Shown: in pieces, positions 16,370 to 25,456 of the stretch
Layout of the letters: every line of letters starts with the position of its first letter
Position numbering within the stretch: position 1 is the stretch's first letter
Origin: Alphaproteobacteria bacterium
GTDB taxonomy: Bacteria; Pseudomonadota; Alphaproteobacteria; Caulobacterales; Aquidulcibacteraceae
Reading direction: 5' to 3'
Assembly (NCBI GenBank): GCA_016124255.1
Contig: WGOB01000021.1
Location: 1-36,607, forward strand
DNA length: 36,607 nt
The notes under the pieces: generated by a model
The model's database searches: none
Told to the model about the DNA's origin: nothing
What the model saw: only the letters and a program-made list of their open reading frames with translations
Translations under genes and position numbers: made by a program

Positions 16370-16690
16370 TCAGCCGCCGGAGAGCCGGTCGAGACGCGCC
16401 AGCGCCTGATCGGTGCCGGCCCGCGCCGCGGCCATCGCATCTTCCGCCGCCCGGAGGCGCTCGGCCATCGCCGCCCGCTGCGTCTCGGTGATCTCGGTCA
16501 GCGCATTTGGAGCGCTGACGAACCCGCCGTCCGCGGACCGCTCAAGAACGACGTCAGCCCCGGCCCCGGCGGCCGCGATCGACGGCGCCGCGACGCCCAG
16601 CAACGTCACCGCCGCCACGCCGGTCACAAAGCTGCCGATCACCACCGGCAGGTGCGATTTTGAGCTGTTCGGCGCGTCGGAGCGGGACAT
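16370..16690 (-). CDS. Small single-pass membrane protein with helical tail (protein E)
   Basis: Unrecognised 106-residue protein. A short polar, basic N-terminus (1-13) is followed by a membrane helix at about 14-40 and a tail ending in a helical, coiled-coil-like segment rich in Ala, Arg and Glu (about 66-103). The helix (GSFVTGVAAVTLLGV) resembles those of protein B (GGVFTGFAASVALLSTVGV) and, less closely, D, so it may be a trimmed relative without the TIR-like domain. AGAGG precedes the ATG. It is convergent with the transaldolase-like gene and divergent from galU. Function unknown. Confidence 0.7.
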   Translation of the reverse strand: MSRSDAPNSSKSHLPVVIGSFVTGVAAVTLLGVAAPSIAAAGAGADVVLERSADGGFVSAPNALTEITETQRAAMAERLRAAEDAMAAARAGTDQALARLDRLSGG

Positions 16691-16936
16691 CTGGACCTCT
16701 TATTGGGGGAATTTATCCCCCCTATAACAGACCAACATTAACGGCGAAAGTCTGACGCGAATCGATTCGTCCTGCGACCGTTCGGCTGCCCCGGACGCTG
16801 GCCGGCCGCGTGCATATGCACGCCCCACAGGCGCGCTGCGTGGCGCGCTTGCGCCAGAATGAGCGAAGACACCAAAAGTTAATGGATCAGGCGCGCGACC
16901 CGCCGTGACGTGTCCGCCCGGCGACGGAGGTTCTTG
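16691..16936. promoter_or_regulatory. Divergent intergenic region between protein E and galU
   Basis: This 246-base spacer holds the promoters of both genes. A hairpin GGGGGA (16705-16710), loop ATTTA, TCCCCC (16716-16721) sits in the presumed leader of protein E. A GAATCGATTC palindrome lies near 16760. GGAGG at 16926-16930 is the galU ribosome-binding site. No clear promoter boxes were found. Confidence 0.4.
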
Positions 16937-17842
16937 ATGAGTGCTGAGATGAAAGCCCGCCGCGTGCGCAAGGCGGTGCTGCCGGTCGCCGGGCTCGGCA
17001 CCCGCGTCCTCCCCGCGACCAAGGCGATCCCCAAGGAGATGCTGCCGGTGTTCGACCGGCCGGCGATTCAATATGTTGTCGACGAAGCCCTCGCCGCCGG
17101 GATCGAGCACTTCATCTTCGTCACCGGGCGCAACAAGAACGCCATCGAGGACTATTTCGACCGCGCCTACGAACTGGAGGACACGCTCCGCCAGAAGAAC
17201 AAGACAGCACTCCTCGCCGAACTCGACAGCTTCGCCCTCCCGCCGGGCGCGACGAGCTTCGTCCGCCAGCAGGCGCCGCTGGGCCTCGGCCACGCCGTCT
17301 GGTGCGCCCGCGACATCGTCGGCGACGAGCCGTTCGCCGTGCTTTTGCCGGACATGCTGACGATGGCCGCACCCGGCTGCCCCAAAAGCTGCCTTGAGCA
17401 GATGATGGAGCACTATGGATATGTCGGCGGCAACCTGATCGCCGTGGAGCCCACGGACGCCCCGTGGAATTACGGCGTGATCGCGCCCGAAAGCCACGAA
17501 GGACGCCGGATCAAGATGGCCGGCATGGTTGAGAAGCCGCCCAAGGGCACGGAGCCGTCGAACCTCTTCATCACCGGCCGCTACATCCTCCAGCCCGAGA
17601 TTTTCGCGCTGCTGGAATCGCAAGGCAAAGGCGCCGGCGGCGAGATCCAGCTCACCGATTCCATGGTCCGCCTGATGCAGACGCAGGATTTCCACGCCGT
17701 CGCCTATGACGGCCGCTCCTACGATTGCGGCGACAAGATCGGCTATCTGAACGCCGTCGCCGCCTTCTCGCTCGCCAATCCCGAGCACCGCGAAGCCGCG
17801 GCGCAGACGCTTTCGGCCGCTCTGGAAAAAGCGCGCCGCTGA
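16937..17842 (+). CDS. galU: UTP-glucose-1-phosphate uridylyltransferase
   Basis: The ATG at 16937 is set by GGAGG six bases upstream; an in-frame ATG at 16910 lacks such a site. The 301-residue product has the GalU nucleotide-binding signature GLGTRVLPATKAIPKEMLPV near the N-terminus. Further blocks are QYVVDEALAAGI, VRQQAPLGLGHAVWCA, VLLPDML, VEKPPKG, and YDCGDKIGYLNA near the C-terminus. It makes UDP-glucose from glucose-1-phosphate and UTP in the cytoplasm, feeding lipopolysaccharide, exopolysaccharide and osmoregulatory glucan synthesis. This fits the glycan genes at the left of the window. Its TGA abuts the reverse-strand stop of the next gene with no bases between. Confidence 0.96.
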   Translation: MSAEMKARRVRKAVLPVAGLGTRVLPATKAIPKEMLPVFDRPAIQYVVDEALAAGIEHFIFVTGRNKNAIEDYFDRAYELEDTLRQKNKTALLAELDSFALPPGATSFVRQQAPLGLGHAVWCARDIVGDEPFAVLLPDMLTMAAPGCPKSCLEQMMEHYGYVGGNLIAVEPTDAPWNYGVIAPESHEGRRIKMAGMVEKPPKGTEPSNLFITGRYILQPEIFALLESQGKGAGGEIQLTDSMVRLMQTQDFHAVAYDGRSYDCGDKIGYLNAVAAFSLANPEHREAAAQTLSAALEKARR

Positions 17843-18937
17843 TCACCCGGGCCGGGTGAAGAAGATCCGCTTCGCGAACGTCGCCGCGGGGGCTGCGTCC
17901 ACCAGCATCTGCAATACCCAGTTCGGCGGCGGCAGATCGAGCACGCGCCGGAGCAGCGGCCGCATGCCGAACCGCGGCAGGAGGCCTTCCAGCGCGAACT
18001 CCACCGGCGGCCCCTTGTGCAGGATCCATGTCGCCGCCGCCGCGCCGAGCTGCGCGCCGTGCTGCAGCGCCGTCCGGATGCCGCCGGCCGTCAGCGGCGA
18101 GACGAACCCCGCCGCATCGCCGGTGAGCGCCACGATCCCGCGCCGCCACGTCCGCACCCGCCCGCCGCACGGAATGAGCCCCGCACGCTTCTCATAGATG
18201 TCCGTACGCTTGAGCCCGAAGAGCCCTTCGATCTCGGCCGCGACCGCCTCGATCTTCGGCTTCTTCCCGTGGCTCACCGCGAGCCCGACCTGCGCGCCCT
18301 GCGGGTGCGCCGCCGCCCACGCGACATAGCCGGGCGCCGCAGCGCTATCGAGCACCACGTGCAGCCGCTCCGGATCGAGCGCGCCGATATCGCGATACTC
18401 CCGCTCGACGCCGACCAGGAAGCGCGTGTTGCGCGACAGCGCGAACGCTTTCGCCACCGGCGATTTGGCGCCGTCAGCGCCGATCAGGTACCACCCCGAA
18501 TAGGCGCGCCCGCCCGCAGCGACTTCCACGCGCCCGTCGCGCACGTAGCCGCCGACGAACGCCGCATCCGTGCGGATCTCGGCCCCCGCCGCGCGCGCTT
18601 CCTCGCCCATCCATTTCAGCAGCCCCCCGGTGTCGGTCGTGTAGAACGCATAGCCGAGCTGCGCGAGATCGCGGTGCTTGCGGTTGGGGCCGTAGAGCCG
18701 CACGTGCTCCACCTTCCGCAACAATTCCGCAGGCGGATGAATGAGGTCGTGCGCCTCCTGCACCAGGATGCCGGTCGTGTGCAGCCGCGCGCCGAGGTCC
18801 GGCTTCGCTTCAAGCACCAGCGTGCGTGCGCCCGCCGCGGCGGACGCCTTCGCCGCCGCCAGCCCTGCGAACCCGCCGCCGACGACGATGACGTCATAAT
18901 CCGCATGCGTCAGCTTTTCCTGCGCGTCCCCGCTCAA
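17843..18937 (-). CDS. FAD-dependent oxidoreductase, geranylgeranyl-reductase-like
   Basis: This 364-residue flavoprotein has an N-terminal FAD-binding Rossmann motif (VIVVGGGFAGLAAAKA, about 16-31) and an acidic end to the second strand (LVLEAKPD). The FAD-pyrophosphate motif LTGDAAGFVSPLTAGGI (about 269-285) is typical of the geranylgeranyl reductase/ChlP-like group and related halogenase-like monooxygenases. Members reduce isoprenoid double bonds or hydroxylate lipophilic substrates. The substrate here is unknown. The start is TTG at 18937, overlapping the CorC stop as TTGA, with GAGGA upstream. It is the last gene of the aroK-aroB-CorC run, which suggests coupling but not a shikimate role. 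Confidence 0.82.
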   Translation of the reverse strand: MSGDAQEKLTHADYDVIVVGGGFAGLAAAKASAAAGARTLVLEAKPDLGARLHTTGILVQEAHDLIHPPAELLRKVEHVRLYGPNRKHRDLAQLGYAFYTTDTGGLLKWMGEEARAAGAEIRTDAAFVGGYVRDGRVEVAAGGRAYSGWYLIGADGAKSPVAKAFALSRNTRFLVGVEREYRDIGALDPERLHVVLDSAAAPGYVAWAAAHPQGAQVGLAVSHGKKPKIEAVAAEIEGLFGLKRTDIYEKRAGLIPCGGRVRTWRRGIVALTGDAAGFVSPLTAGGIRTALQHGAQLGAAAATWILHKGPPVEFALEGLLPRFGMRPLLRRVLDLPPPNWVLQMLVDAAPAATFAKRIFFTRPG

Positions 18938-20214
18938 GCAGCGTCCTCGGCTTCCTCAGGCTCGCGCTCGATTCTGAGCGCCGTGATCTGGTTGCGGTTT
19001 CGCCGCAGCACCTGAAAGCGATAGCCGTGAAAGGCGAAGCGCTGCCCCGGCTCGGGGATCGTCTGCGCTTCATGGATGACGAGCCCGGCGATCGTCACCG
19101 CCTCGTCGTCGGGAAGATCCCAGTTCATCGCCCGATTGAGATCGCGGATCGGCACCGTGCCGTCGACATTGACCGTTCCGTCCGGCTGCGGACGAACGCC
19201 TTGCACCGCGATGTCGTGCTCATCCTTGATGTCGCCGACGATCTCTTCAAGGATGTCTTCCAGCGTGACGAGCCCCATCAGCGCGCCATATTCGTCGACG
19301 ACCAGCGCGAAATGCTCCCGCCGGCGCAGAAATTCCGCGAGCTGATCTTCCGCGCTCCGCGTTTCCGGCACGAACCAGGCGGCCCGCGCCACCTCCTCCA
19401 CCACCACGCCGTCGCGCCCGTTCTCCGAGATCGCGCGCAGAAGATCGCGCGCGTGCAGCACGCCCACGATGTTCTCCGGCTCCTCCTTGTAGAGCGGCAG
19501 CCGCGTGTGCGAACTCGCCATCGCCTGCGCGATGATCTCGCGCGGCGGAAGCTCCGCATCGATCATCTTGATCGCCTTGCGGTGGATCATCATGTCCGCG
19601 ACCGTCAGCTCCTTGAGATCGAGCGTGCCGCGCAGCCGGTCGCGCACACCGACTTCCACCGCGCCTTCCTCTGCATGAAGCTCCACCGTGCCGCGGATTT
19701 CCGCCTCCGCCGCCAGGACGTCGATTCCCTGCTCGACCCTGACGCCGAACAGCCGCAGCACGCCGTTCACGATCACCTGCACAAACCCCACGATCGGCGC
19801 CAGCAGACGCACCATCCACTCCACCGGCAGCGCCACGAAACGCGCCATGCTGTTGGCGCTCGTGATCGCATAGGTCTTGGGCAGCACCTCGCCGAAGATC
19901 AGCAGGAGCGGCGTCAGCACCACCGTCGTGATCAGCACGCCGTATTCGCCATAGAGCGCGGTGAAGATCGTCGCCGCGATCGCGGACGCCGAGATCTGCA
20001 CGACATTGGCGCCCAGGAGCACCGCGCCGATCATCCGCTCGCGATTCTCGTTGAGCCGGTTGACGCGCTCCGCGCCTTTGTCGCCGTCGCGTTCGAGCGC
20101 CGTCATCCGCGCGCGCGACGCCGCCGTCAGCGACGTCTCCGCCGCCGAAAAGAACGCGTTCAGCAGAATGAGGATCGCGATCACGCCCAGCGCGATCAGA
20201 AGCGAAGCGGTCAT
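18934..20214 (-). CDS. HlyC/CorC-family (CNNM, CBS-domain) membrane protein
   Basis: This 426-residue protein has the family's usual layout: a DUF21/CNNM membrane domain with three or four helices (about 1-150), two CBS domains (about 205-330, including [16 protein letters not shown] and [17 protein letters not shown]) and a C-terminal CorC_HlyC domain (about 345-415). Family members are linked to magnesium/cobalt efflux or to membrane ion homeostasis; the older name hemolysin is misleading. Its ATG overlaps the aroB stop by four bases (ATGA). An aroK-aroB-CorC order is commonly seen in alphaproteobacteria. The transported ion is not known. Confidence 0.9.
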   Translation of the reverse strand: MTASLLIALGVIAILILLNAFFSAAETSLTAASRARMTALERDGDKGAERVNRLNENRERMIGAVLLGANVVQISASAIAATIFTALYGEYGVLITTVVLTPLLLIFGEVLPKTYAITSANSMARFVALPVEWMVRLLAPIVGFVQVIVNGVLRLFGVRVEQGIDVLAAEAEIRGTVELHAEEGAVEVGVRDRLRGTLDLKELTVADMMIHRKAIKMIDAELPPREIIAQAMASSHTRLPLYKEEPENIVGVLHARDLLRAISENGRDGVVVEEVARAAWFVPETRSAEDQLAEFLRRREHFALVVDEYGALMGLVTLEDILEEIVGDIKDEHDIAVQGVRPQPDGTVNVDGTVPIRDLNRAMNWDLPDDEAVTIAGLVIHEAQTIPEPGQRFAFHGYRFQVLRRNRNQITALRIEREPEEAEDAA

Positions 20215-21326
20215 GCTGCGATCGCCGTTTCTGCGTCGAGCAGCGCGCGCACGGCCGCGACCGGCGCATCCTTCTGCACGAACGCGCGCCCGATCCCCTG
20301 CGCCAGGATCAGCGTCATCTGTCCACCTTCGGCTTTCTTGTCGTGAAGCATCGCCTCGATCAGCCGGCTGGGCGCGTAGGGCCCGCCGGCCAGCGCCCGG
20401 ATGTCGGACACGAGGCCCGCCGATTCAAGATGCGCGGACACGCGGCGCGCGTCGTCCGTGCTGCAGAGCCCAAGCTGGGCGGAAAACCGGAACGCGAGCG
20501 CCAGCCCCGCGCCCACCGCCTCTCCGTGCAGAAGCGTCTCGTCATAGCCGGCGCTGGCTTCGAGCGCATGCGCAAACGTGTGTCCAAGATTGAGCAACGC
20601 CCGCACGCCCGCCTCACGCTCGTCGGCCGCGACGATCCGCGCCTTCGCCTCCACCGAAACGCGCACGGCGTGCGCCAGCGCGGCGCGGTCATGGGCAAGC
20701 ACGTGCGGCCCGTTCGCTTCGCACCAGCCGAAGAAATCCGCGTCGTCGATCAAGCCATATTTCACGATCTCGGCGTAGCCCGCCCGCATCTGGCGCGCCG
20801 GCAGCGTCGCCAGCGTGTCGAGGTCGGCGATCACCGCGCGCGGCTGGTGGAAGAGCCCGACAAGGTTCTTGCCCTGCGGCGTGTCGATCGCCGTCTTTCC
20901 GCCTACGGACGAATCCACCTGCGCGAGCAGCGTCGTCGGGATCTGCACGAAATCGACGCCGCGCTTCAGCACGCCCGCCGCGAACCCGGCGAGATCGCCG
21001 ATGACGCCGCCGCCGAGCGCGACGATCACGTCCGTTCGCTCCACGCCCAGATCGATCAGCCTGCCGCAAACGTCCTGCAGCCCCGCAAAGCTCTTCTGCG
21101 CCTCTCCGGGGGGCAGCACGATCGCGTCCGCTGCAACGCCCGCCCCCGCCAGGCTCTGCATCAGGGGCGCCAGATGCAGCGCAGCGACGTGCGCGTCCGT
21201 CACCACCGCGGCCCGCTTCGCCAATCGGCGCACGCGCTCCCCGGCCCGCGCGATGAGGCCCGCGCCGATCTCGACGTCATAGCTTCGCGCGCCGAGAGCG
21301 ACGCGCACGATGGACGGATCGCTCAT
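20211..21326 (-). CDS. aroB: 3-dehydroquinate synthase
   Basis: The ATG at 21326 (MSDPSIVRV) overlaps the aroK stop by four bases and gives the usual family length of 371 residues. Visible motifs are LPPGEAQKS (about 81), [14 protein letters not shown] (about 112-125, nucleotide binding), [19 protein letters not shown] (about 138-156, substrate and metal region) and [11 protein letters not shown] with a metal-ligand His (about 255-265). It cyclises DAHP to 3-dehydroquinate, the second step of the shikimate pathway, in the cytoplasm using NAD and a divalent metal. Coupling to aroK places two shikimate steps in one transcript. Confidence 0.96.
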   Translation of the reverse strand: MSDPSIVRVALGARSYDVEIGAGLIARAGERVRRLAKRAAVVTDAHVAALHLAPLMQSLAGAGVAADAIVLPPGEAQKSFAGLQDVCGRLIDLGVERTDVIVALGGGVIGDLAGFAAGVLKRGVDFVQIPTTLLAQVDSSVGGKTAIDTPQGKNLVGLFHQPRAVIADLDTLATLPARQMRAGYAEIVKYGLIDDADFFGWCEANGPHVLAHDRAALAHAVRVSVEAKARIVAADEREAGVRALLNLGHTFAHALEASAGYDETLLHGEAVGAGLALAFRFSAQLGLCSTDDARRVSAHLESAGLVSDIRALAGGPYAPSRLIEAMLHDKKAEGGQMTLILAQGIGRAFVQKDAPVAAVRALLDAETAIAA

Positions 21327-21982
21327 GCGCGCTGGGCGCCTTCCGCCTGCCAGGCCTTCAGCGCCTCGAGCACCGCCCGCACCGCGCCCCCATGCGGCCC
21401 GTTCGCCGTGTCCACGACGATGTCGGCCTCGGCATAGACTGGATAGCGCTGCGCCATCAGCCGCTGCATCACCACCGCGGGATCTTCCTGCTTCAGCAGC
21501 GGACGATGATCGCGCCGCGCCACGCGCTTCAACAGCGTATCGAGATCCGCGCGCAGCCACACGGTGACGGCCCGCGCGCGCAGCAGCGCCCGCGTCTCCG
21601 TCTCCATGAACGCGCCCCCGCCCGTCGCCAGGATATGCGGCGCCTCCTCCAGGAGCCGCGCGATCACGCGCCGCTCCCCGCGCCGGAACTCGCTCTCGCC
21701 ATGGCGATCGAAAATGTCCTGGACCGAGAGCCCGGCCGCGCGCTCGATCTCTTCGTCCGCGTCGCGGAAAGGCACGCCGAGCGCCCGCGCGAGCCGCCGC
21801 CCGATCGTGGTCTTGCCCGCCCCCATCAGGCCGACGAGCGCCACGGTGCGCGACGGCGGGGCGTAGACGCCGCCAATCTCGTCCTCGGCCCGCTCCTCGC
21901 CGCCGTTGCGCTCGCCGGCGAGGCTGTCAGCGCCGGCGCTGTCGGCGCTGGCGCCGGGCCCCTCAAGGCTCGGGCGGATCAC
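21323..21982 (-). CDS. aroK: Shikimate kinase with N-terminal extension
   Basis: The kinase core has the P-loop [11 protein letters not shown], the DADEEIE shikimate/Mg site, an FRRGE segment, LATGGGAF and the lid RRDHRPLL. The core is about 170 residues and starts near [11 protein letters not shown] chose GTG at 21982 because GGAGG lies eight bases upstream, giving 219 residues with a polar, Gly/Ala/Glu-rich extension of about 40. Longer frames reach 22084, but their N-terminus is only Arg/Ala. It phosphorylates shikimate with ATP. It is the first gene of a four-gene run, so its promoter must lie in the divergent gap up to 22212. Confidence 0.9.
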   Translation of the reverse strand: MIRPSLEGPGASADSAGADSLAGERNGGEERAEDEIGGVYAPPSRTVALVGLMGAGKTTIGRRLARALGVPFRDADEEIERAAGLSVQDIFDRHGESEFRRGERRVIARLLEEAPHILATGGGAFMETETRALLRARAVTVWLRADLDTLLKRVARRDHRPLLKQEDPAVVMQRLMAQRYPVYAEADIVVDTANGPHGGAVRAVLEALKAWQAEGAQRA

Positions 21983-22212
21983 TCGGTTCACCTCCGCATG
22001 CCCCGCGGCCGCCGCACGCCTCCGCGCGCGTCGCCGCAGTCTGGAAACTCGCCGCATTTTGGGGTCAATCTCTCCGCCTCGCAACGGCTGGGATTCGCGT
22101 GTCCCGGAATGGGACGCTCCAACGGCGGACCGGCGCCGGCGCAGCCGCGATTCGCCGCCCGGCGGCGCCGGCCAAGCAAGAACAGCGCGACGCGCGGGAG
22201 GGCGAAGAACCG

Positions 22213-22401
22213 ATGGCGAGACGCAGAAGCAGACGCAGGAGCCACGGCCGGCCGATGGAGCCGCGGACGCGCCTGATTGTGATCGGCGCGGCGGTGGTCG
22301 TCCTTGTCGGCGCCTTCATCATGCTGATCAATCGCGGCGACGGAATCGCGCCGACGCGCCAGGAAGCCAGCATTGAACTCCCGAACGCCATTGCCGACTG
22401 A
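22213..22401 (+). CDS. Small single-pass membrane protein
   Basis: This 62-residue protein has a very basic N-terminus (MARRRSRRRSHGRPMEPRTR), one membrane helix (LIVIGAAVVVLVGAFIMLI, about 21-39) and a short polar tail. The basic start predicts the N-terminus inside the cytoplasm. GGAGG lies about 14 bases upstream, rather far, with GAAG closer. The next gene appears to start inside its last 29 bases, so the two are probably co-translated. No family was recognised. The helix and the position before a secreted protein argue for a real gene. Confidence 0.6.
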   Translation: MARRRSRRRSHGRPMEPRTRLIVIGAAVVVLVGAFIMLINRGDGIAPTRQEASIELPNAIAD

Positions 22402-24019
22402 TCCCGCCGCGCCCGCGCGCCGCTGGCTGGGCGCCTCCCTCGCTGCGCTGGCCGCAAGCCTCGCCGCCGCGGGCGTCGCCGCGGCGCAGAACGCGCGCGT
22501 CGAGACGATGGAATCCGGCGAGATCGCGCGGCTCGACGCCTGGAGCGTCGCCGCGATCGGCCGCAATGGCGGGGCCCTGCCCGTCACCTTGTGGAACAAC
22601 AGCGACGCCCAACGCCTCGCGGCGCTGTTCGACGCGCTGCCGGCGCGGTTCCAGTCGCCCGCGGCGCTGTCGCTGGCGCGCCGTGCGCTGGCCTCTTCCG
22701 GGCGTGCGCCCCGCGGCGACGCCGCCGACGCCGCACGCAAGCGCTTCGAGGCGCTGGGCCGCATCGGGCTGGCGGACGATTTGGCGACCATGGCCGGCGG
22801 CGCGGTGGTCAATGATCCTTTGGTGGCGCAGTTCGCAGCCCAGGCCGAGCTCGCCCGCGGACGCGCGGAAGAAGCCTGCCGCCGCGCCCGCGGCCGCGAC
22901 GGCGAGGAAGCCAATGCGTTCACGCTGCGCCTGCGCGCCTATTGCGCGGCGCTGGATGGCGAAACCGCCGCTGCGGACCTGGCGCTTGAAATGGCGCGCG
23001 CCGCACGCGCTGACGACGCGTGGTTCCGCGCCGTGATCAATGCGATGGCGGCGCCGCCGGCGCGCCCGCCGGCCGCGCGCTACGACACCAGCCTCAACGC
23101 GTCGGTGTCGCTCGCCGCATCGCTGCCCGCGGGGCGCAATCCGCTTGCGTCCTCTTCGTCGCTGGCGCTGGTGACGGTGTCGCGCAGCGATCGCGCCGCG
23201 CCCGGCGTGCGCATGCAGGCCGCAGCGCTCGCCGCCCAGCGCGGCGTCGTGGCGCCGCTCGAAGCGCGCCGCGCAATCCTGGCGGCGATCGCCGCCGACC
23301 CCGAGGCGCGGCTTCCGGCGCTGGCGGCCGCGGTGCGCCAGGCAGAGACCGCGCGCGGCGACATCGAGACGGCGCGCGCCATCGCCGCCATCTTGGGCCC
23401 GGCTTCCGATTACGGAGACTTCGCCGCGGCAAGCCGGCTGTTCGCCGACGACATCGCCGCGCTGCAGGCCGCGCCGGACGCCGCGAGCGCGCTCGCCTTC
23501 GCCCGCGCCGCCGCCGCCGCCGGAGACCTGCGCCTCGCCGCGCGTCTGGTGGAGAACGCCGCCGACGCCGGGGTGCCGCCGCCGCTCCTGGCCCAGCTCC
23601 GCGCCGCCATCGCGGTTGGCGCGCCGCAGCCGCAGCGCGAACAGGCGCTTATCGCGCAGCGCCGGCTGGAGAATGCCCCGCCCGGCGCCGCAGCCGCACG
23701 CGCGCTGTCCCGCGATCTCGCGATCATGGCGGCGCTCAGCTATCCGCTCTCGGACGCGGCGCAGGCGCATCTGGCGCAGAGCCCGCCGCAAGGCGGCGCC
23801 GCGCCCTCCGCGGAGCAGACCAACGCGCTGATTACGGCCGTGGAAATGCAATCCGTCGGCGAAGTCGCTGTGGCGTCGGCCATGATCGCCGCGCCAGGCG
23901 TCAATCGGCTCGATGCGGCCACGCTCACAGCAATCATCCAGGCGCTGCGCATGGCGGGGCTTGACGACGCCGCCCGCGAGATAGCTTTAGAAGCGATGAT
24001 CAGCGGCCCGCCCTCATGA
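22373..24019 (+). CDS. Secreted helical-repeat protein of unknown function
   Basis: This 548-residue Ala-rich protein has an N-terminal signal peptide (RRWLGASLAALAASLAAAGVAAAQ, cut after AAA at about residue 38). The rest is a long series of short amphipathic helices that resembles a TPR-like or other alpha-solenoid fold. No catalytic motif was found. The proposed start is TTG at 22373 with AGGA about eight bases upstream, inside the end of the preceding gene; a later start before the signal peptide is possible. Its stop overlaps the xerD start as ATGA. It probably acts in the periplasm as a scaffold or binding protein; this is inference. Confidence 0.72.
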   Translation: MNSRTPLPTDPAAPARRWLGASLAALAASLAAAGVAAAQNARVETMESGEIARLDAWSVAAIGRNGGALPVTLWNNSDAQRLAALFDALPARFQSPAALSLARRALASSGRAPRGDAADAARKRFEALGRIGLADDLATMAGGAVVNDPLVAQFAAQAELARGRAEEACRRARGRDGEEANAFTLRLRAYCAALDGETAAADLALEMARAARADDAWFRAVINAMAAPPARPPAARYDTSLNASVSLAASLPAGRNPLASSSSLALVTVSRSDRAAPGVRMQAAALAAQRGVVAPLEARRAILAAIAADPEARLPALAAAVRQAETARGDIETARAIAAILGPASDYGDFAAASRLFADDIAALQAAPDAASALAFARAAAAAGDLRLAARLVENAADAGVPPPLLAQLRAAIAVGAPQPQREQALIAQRRLENAPPGAAAARALSRDLAIMAALSYPLSDAAQAHLAQSPPQGGAAPSAEQTNALITAVEMQSVGEVAVASAMIAAPGVNRLDAATLTAIIQALRMAGLDDAAREIALEAMISGPPS

Positions 24020-24936
24020 TCAACGCCGCCCGCGTCGAAGCCTTTCTGGAGATGCTCTCGGCGGAGCGCGGCGCGCGTAAGAACACGCTCGATGCGTATC
24101 GCCGCGATCTTGAGGACGCCGCAGCCGAGATCGGCGCCCCGCTGGCGCAGGCCAGTCCCGAGGCGCTTGAAGCCTACGTGCAGAGTCTGGCGCGGCGGAA
24201 GCTCCGCGCCGCCACCGTCCGCCGCCGGCTTTCCGCGCTGCGGCAATTCTACCGCTTCCTGCTCGAAGAGGGCGATCGCACCGACGATCCCACCGCCCGC
24301 CTGCGCGCGCCCAAAGGGTCGCGCACGCTGCCGAAGACGCTCGCCAGCGAAGATGTGGCGCGCCTCATCGAAGGCGTCGGCCAAGCCCGCGACGCCACCG
24401 CCCTGCGCGACCGTGCGCTGATCGAACTGTTGTATGGCGGCGGCTTCCGCGTGACTGAGCTTGTCTCGTTGCCGGTGAAGACCGCGCCCCGCCCTGGCCA
24501 GCACCACATGATCATCATCGGCAAGGGCGGGCGCGAACGCATGGTCGTGCTCGGCGAACCCGCGCTTACGGCGCTGGCCGATTATTTGGCGGCGCGCGCA
24601 TCGTTTCTTCCGAAATCGCCGCTGAAGCGGGAACGCGCCGAGCGGTGGCTTTTCCCCTCGCCCACGGCGAAAGACGGCAAGCTCACCCGCCGGCGCGTCG
24701 CCCAGATCCTGGCGCAAGCCGCCCGCATCGCGGGTCTCAATCCGCGGCGCGTATCGCCCCACGTCCTGCGCCACGCCTTCGCCACCCACCTGGTGGAGGG
24801 CGGCGCCGACCTGCGCACCGTCCAGACGCTGCTCGGCCACGCCGACATTTCCACGACGCAGATTTACACGCACGTCGCCCAGGACCGCTTGCAGCAGATC
24901 GTCCAGCAGACGCATCCGCTCGCCAAGAAGCGTTGA
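24016..24936 (+). CDS. xerD: Site-specific tyrosine recombinase XerD
   Basis: This 306-residue recombinase has an N-terminal SAM-like DNA-binding domain (about 5-90) and a C-terminal catalytic domain. All six active-site residues are present: Arg145, Lys170, His249, Arg252 (HVLRHAFATHL), His275 (LLGHADISTTQIY) and nucleophile Tyr284. Length and the lack of nearby att sites or phage genes fit the chromosomal XerC/XerD dimer-resolution pair acting at dif. The D assignment rests on overall resemblance and could be XerC. The ATG overlaps the previous stop by four bases, so it is translationally coupled to a secreted protein. Confidence 0.92.
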   Translation: MINAARVEAFLEMLSAERGARKNTLDAYRRDLEDAAAEIGAPLAQASPEALEAYVQSLARRKLRAATVRRRLSALRQFYRFLLEEGDRTDDPTARLRAPKGSRTLPKTLASEDVARLIEGVGQARDATALRDRALIELLYGGGFRVTELVSLPVKTAPRPGQHHMIIIGKGGRERMVVLGEPALTALADYLAARASFLPKSPLKRERAERWLFPSPTAKDGKLTRRRVAQILAQAARIAGLNPRRVSPHVLRHAFATHLVEGGADLRTVQTLLGHADISTTQIYTHVAQDRLQQIVQQTHPLAKKR

Positions 24937-24940
24937 CGCG

Positions 24941-25354
24941 TCAGCTGACGAAGGCCGCGTCGCGCCGCGACGCGAAGATCATCACGATCGAGCCGGCAAG
25001 GAAATCGATCATCAGCATCGACATGATCAGGAAGAATTCCATCGTCCCGAACGGCTCCAGCATCAGGAACATCACCAGCGCCAGCGTGAAGACGCCGAAC
25101 GAAACGCCGTTCTCCAGCATCGCCAGGTTCGTCGGCCGGGCCGATTTGATGATCTCCACGAACAGGCACGCGCCCGCGAACAGCGTGATGGCGTAGCCGT
25201 TCGTCATCACCCATTCCGCGCCGGAGGGAAGCGTGGCCGCAAACGCAGGCGACGCCATTGCCGCGCGCATCCCCTCCGCGCCGAGCGGAATCGCCAGCAC
25301 CGCATAGAGGATCGCGGGAAAGATCAGGATCGGGATCGCGCGCAGCACGCCCAT
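24941..25354 (-). CDS. Four-helix membrane protein of unknown function
   Basis: This 137-residue protein starts at ATG 25354 with GGAGG six bases upstream. Four hydrophobic segments are visible at about 7-27, 52-72, 84-103 and 107-127, with a basic C-terminal end (SRRDAAF). No catalytic or transport motif was recognised. It is convergent with xerD, only four bases from its stop, and divergent from another small membrane protein gene. It looks like a conserved inner-membrane protein, but no function can be assigned. Confidence 0.75.
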   Translation of the reverse strand: MGVLRAIPILIFPAILYAVLAIPLGAEGMRAAMASPAFAATLPSGAEWVMTNGYAITLFAGACLFVEIIKSARPTNLAMLENGVSFGVFTLALVMFLMLEPFGTMEFFLIMSMLMIDFLAGSIVMIFASRRDAAFVS

Positions 25355-25456
25355 GGACCGCCTCCGTTTCTGCAATGCCTTAGGGAACGCCTCGCGCGCT
25401 GATCAGTTTCATTCTGTCAAAGGCGCTTGCCGCCCCCACCTGAACGGACCGCGATC

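Noticed and set aside
17840-17845. The abutting stop codons of galU and the reductase (TGATCA) as a designed regulatory palindrome.
   Set aside because: Two converging TGA codons with no gap always give TGATCA, so no further function needs to be assumed.
19027-20346. A 439-codon plus-strand frame opposite the CorC gene.
   Set aside because: The His/Arg/Asp-rich translation lacks any motif; the minus strand has the full CNNM-CBS-CorC layout.
24016-24936. Tyrosine recombinase as a phage or island integrase.
   Set aside because: No tRNA, att repeat, excisionase or phage gene is nearby; the length and motifs fit chromosomal Xer, and it is coupled to a chromosomal-looking operon.
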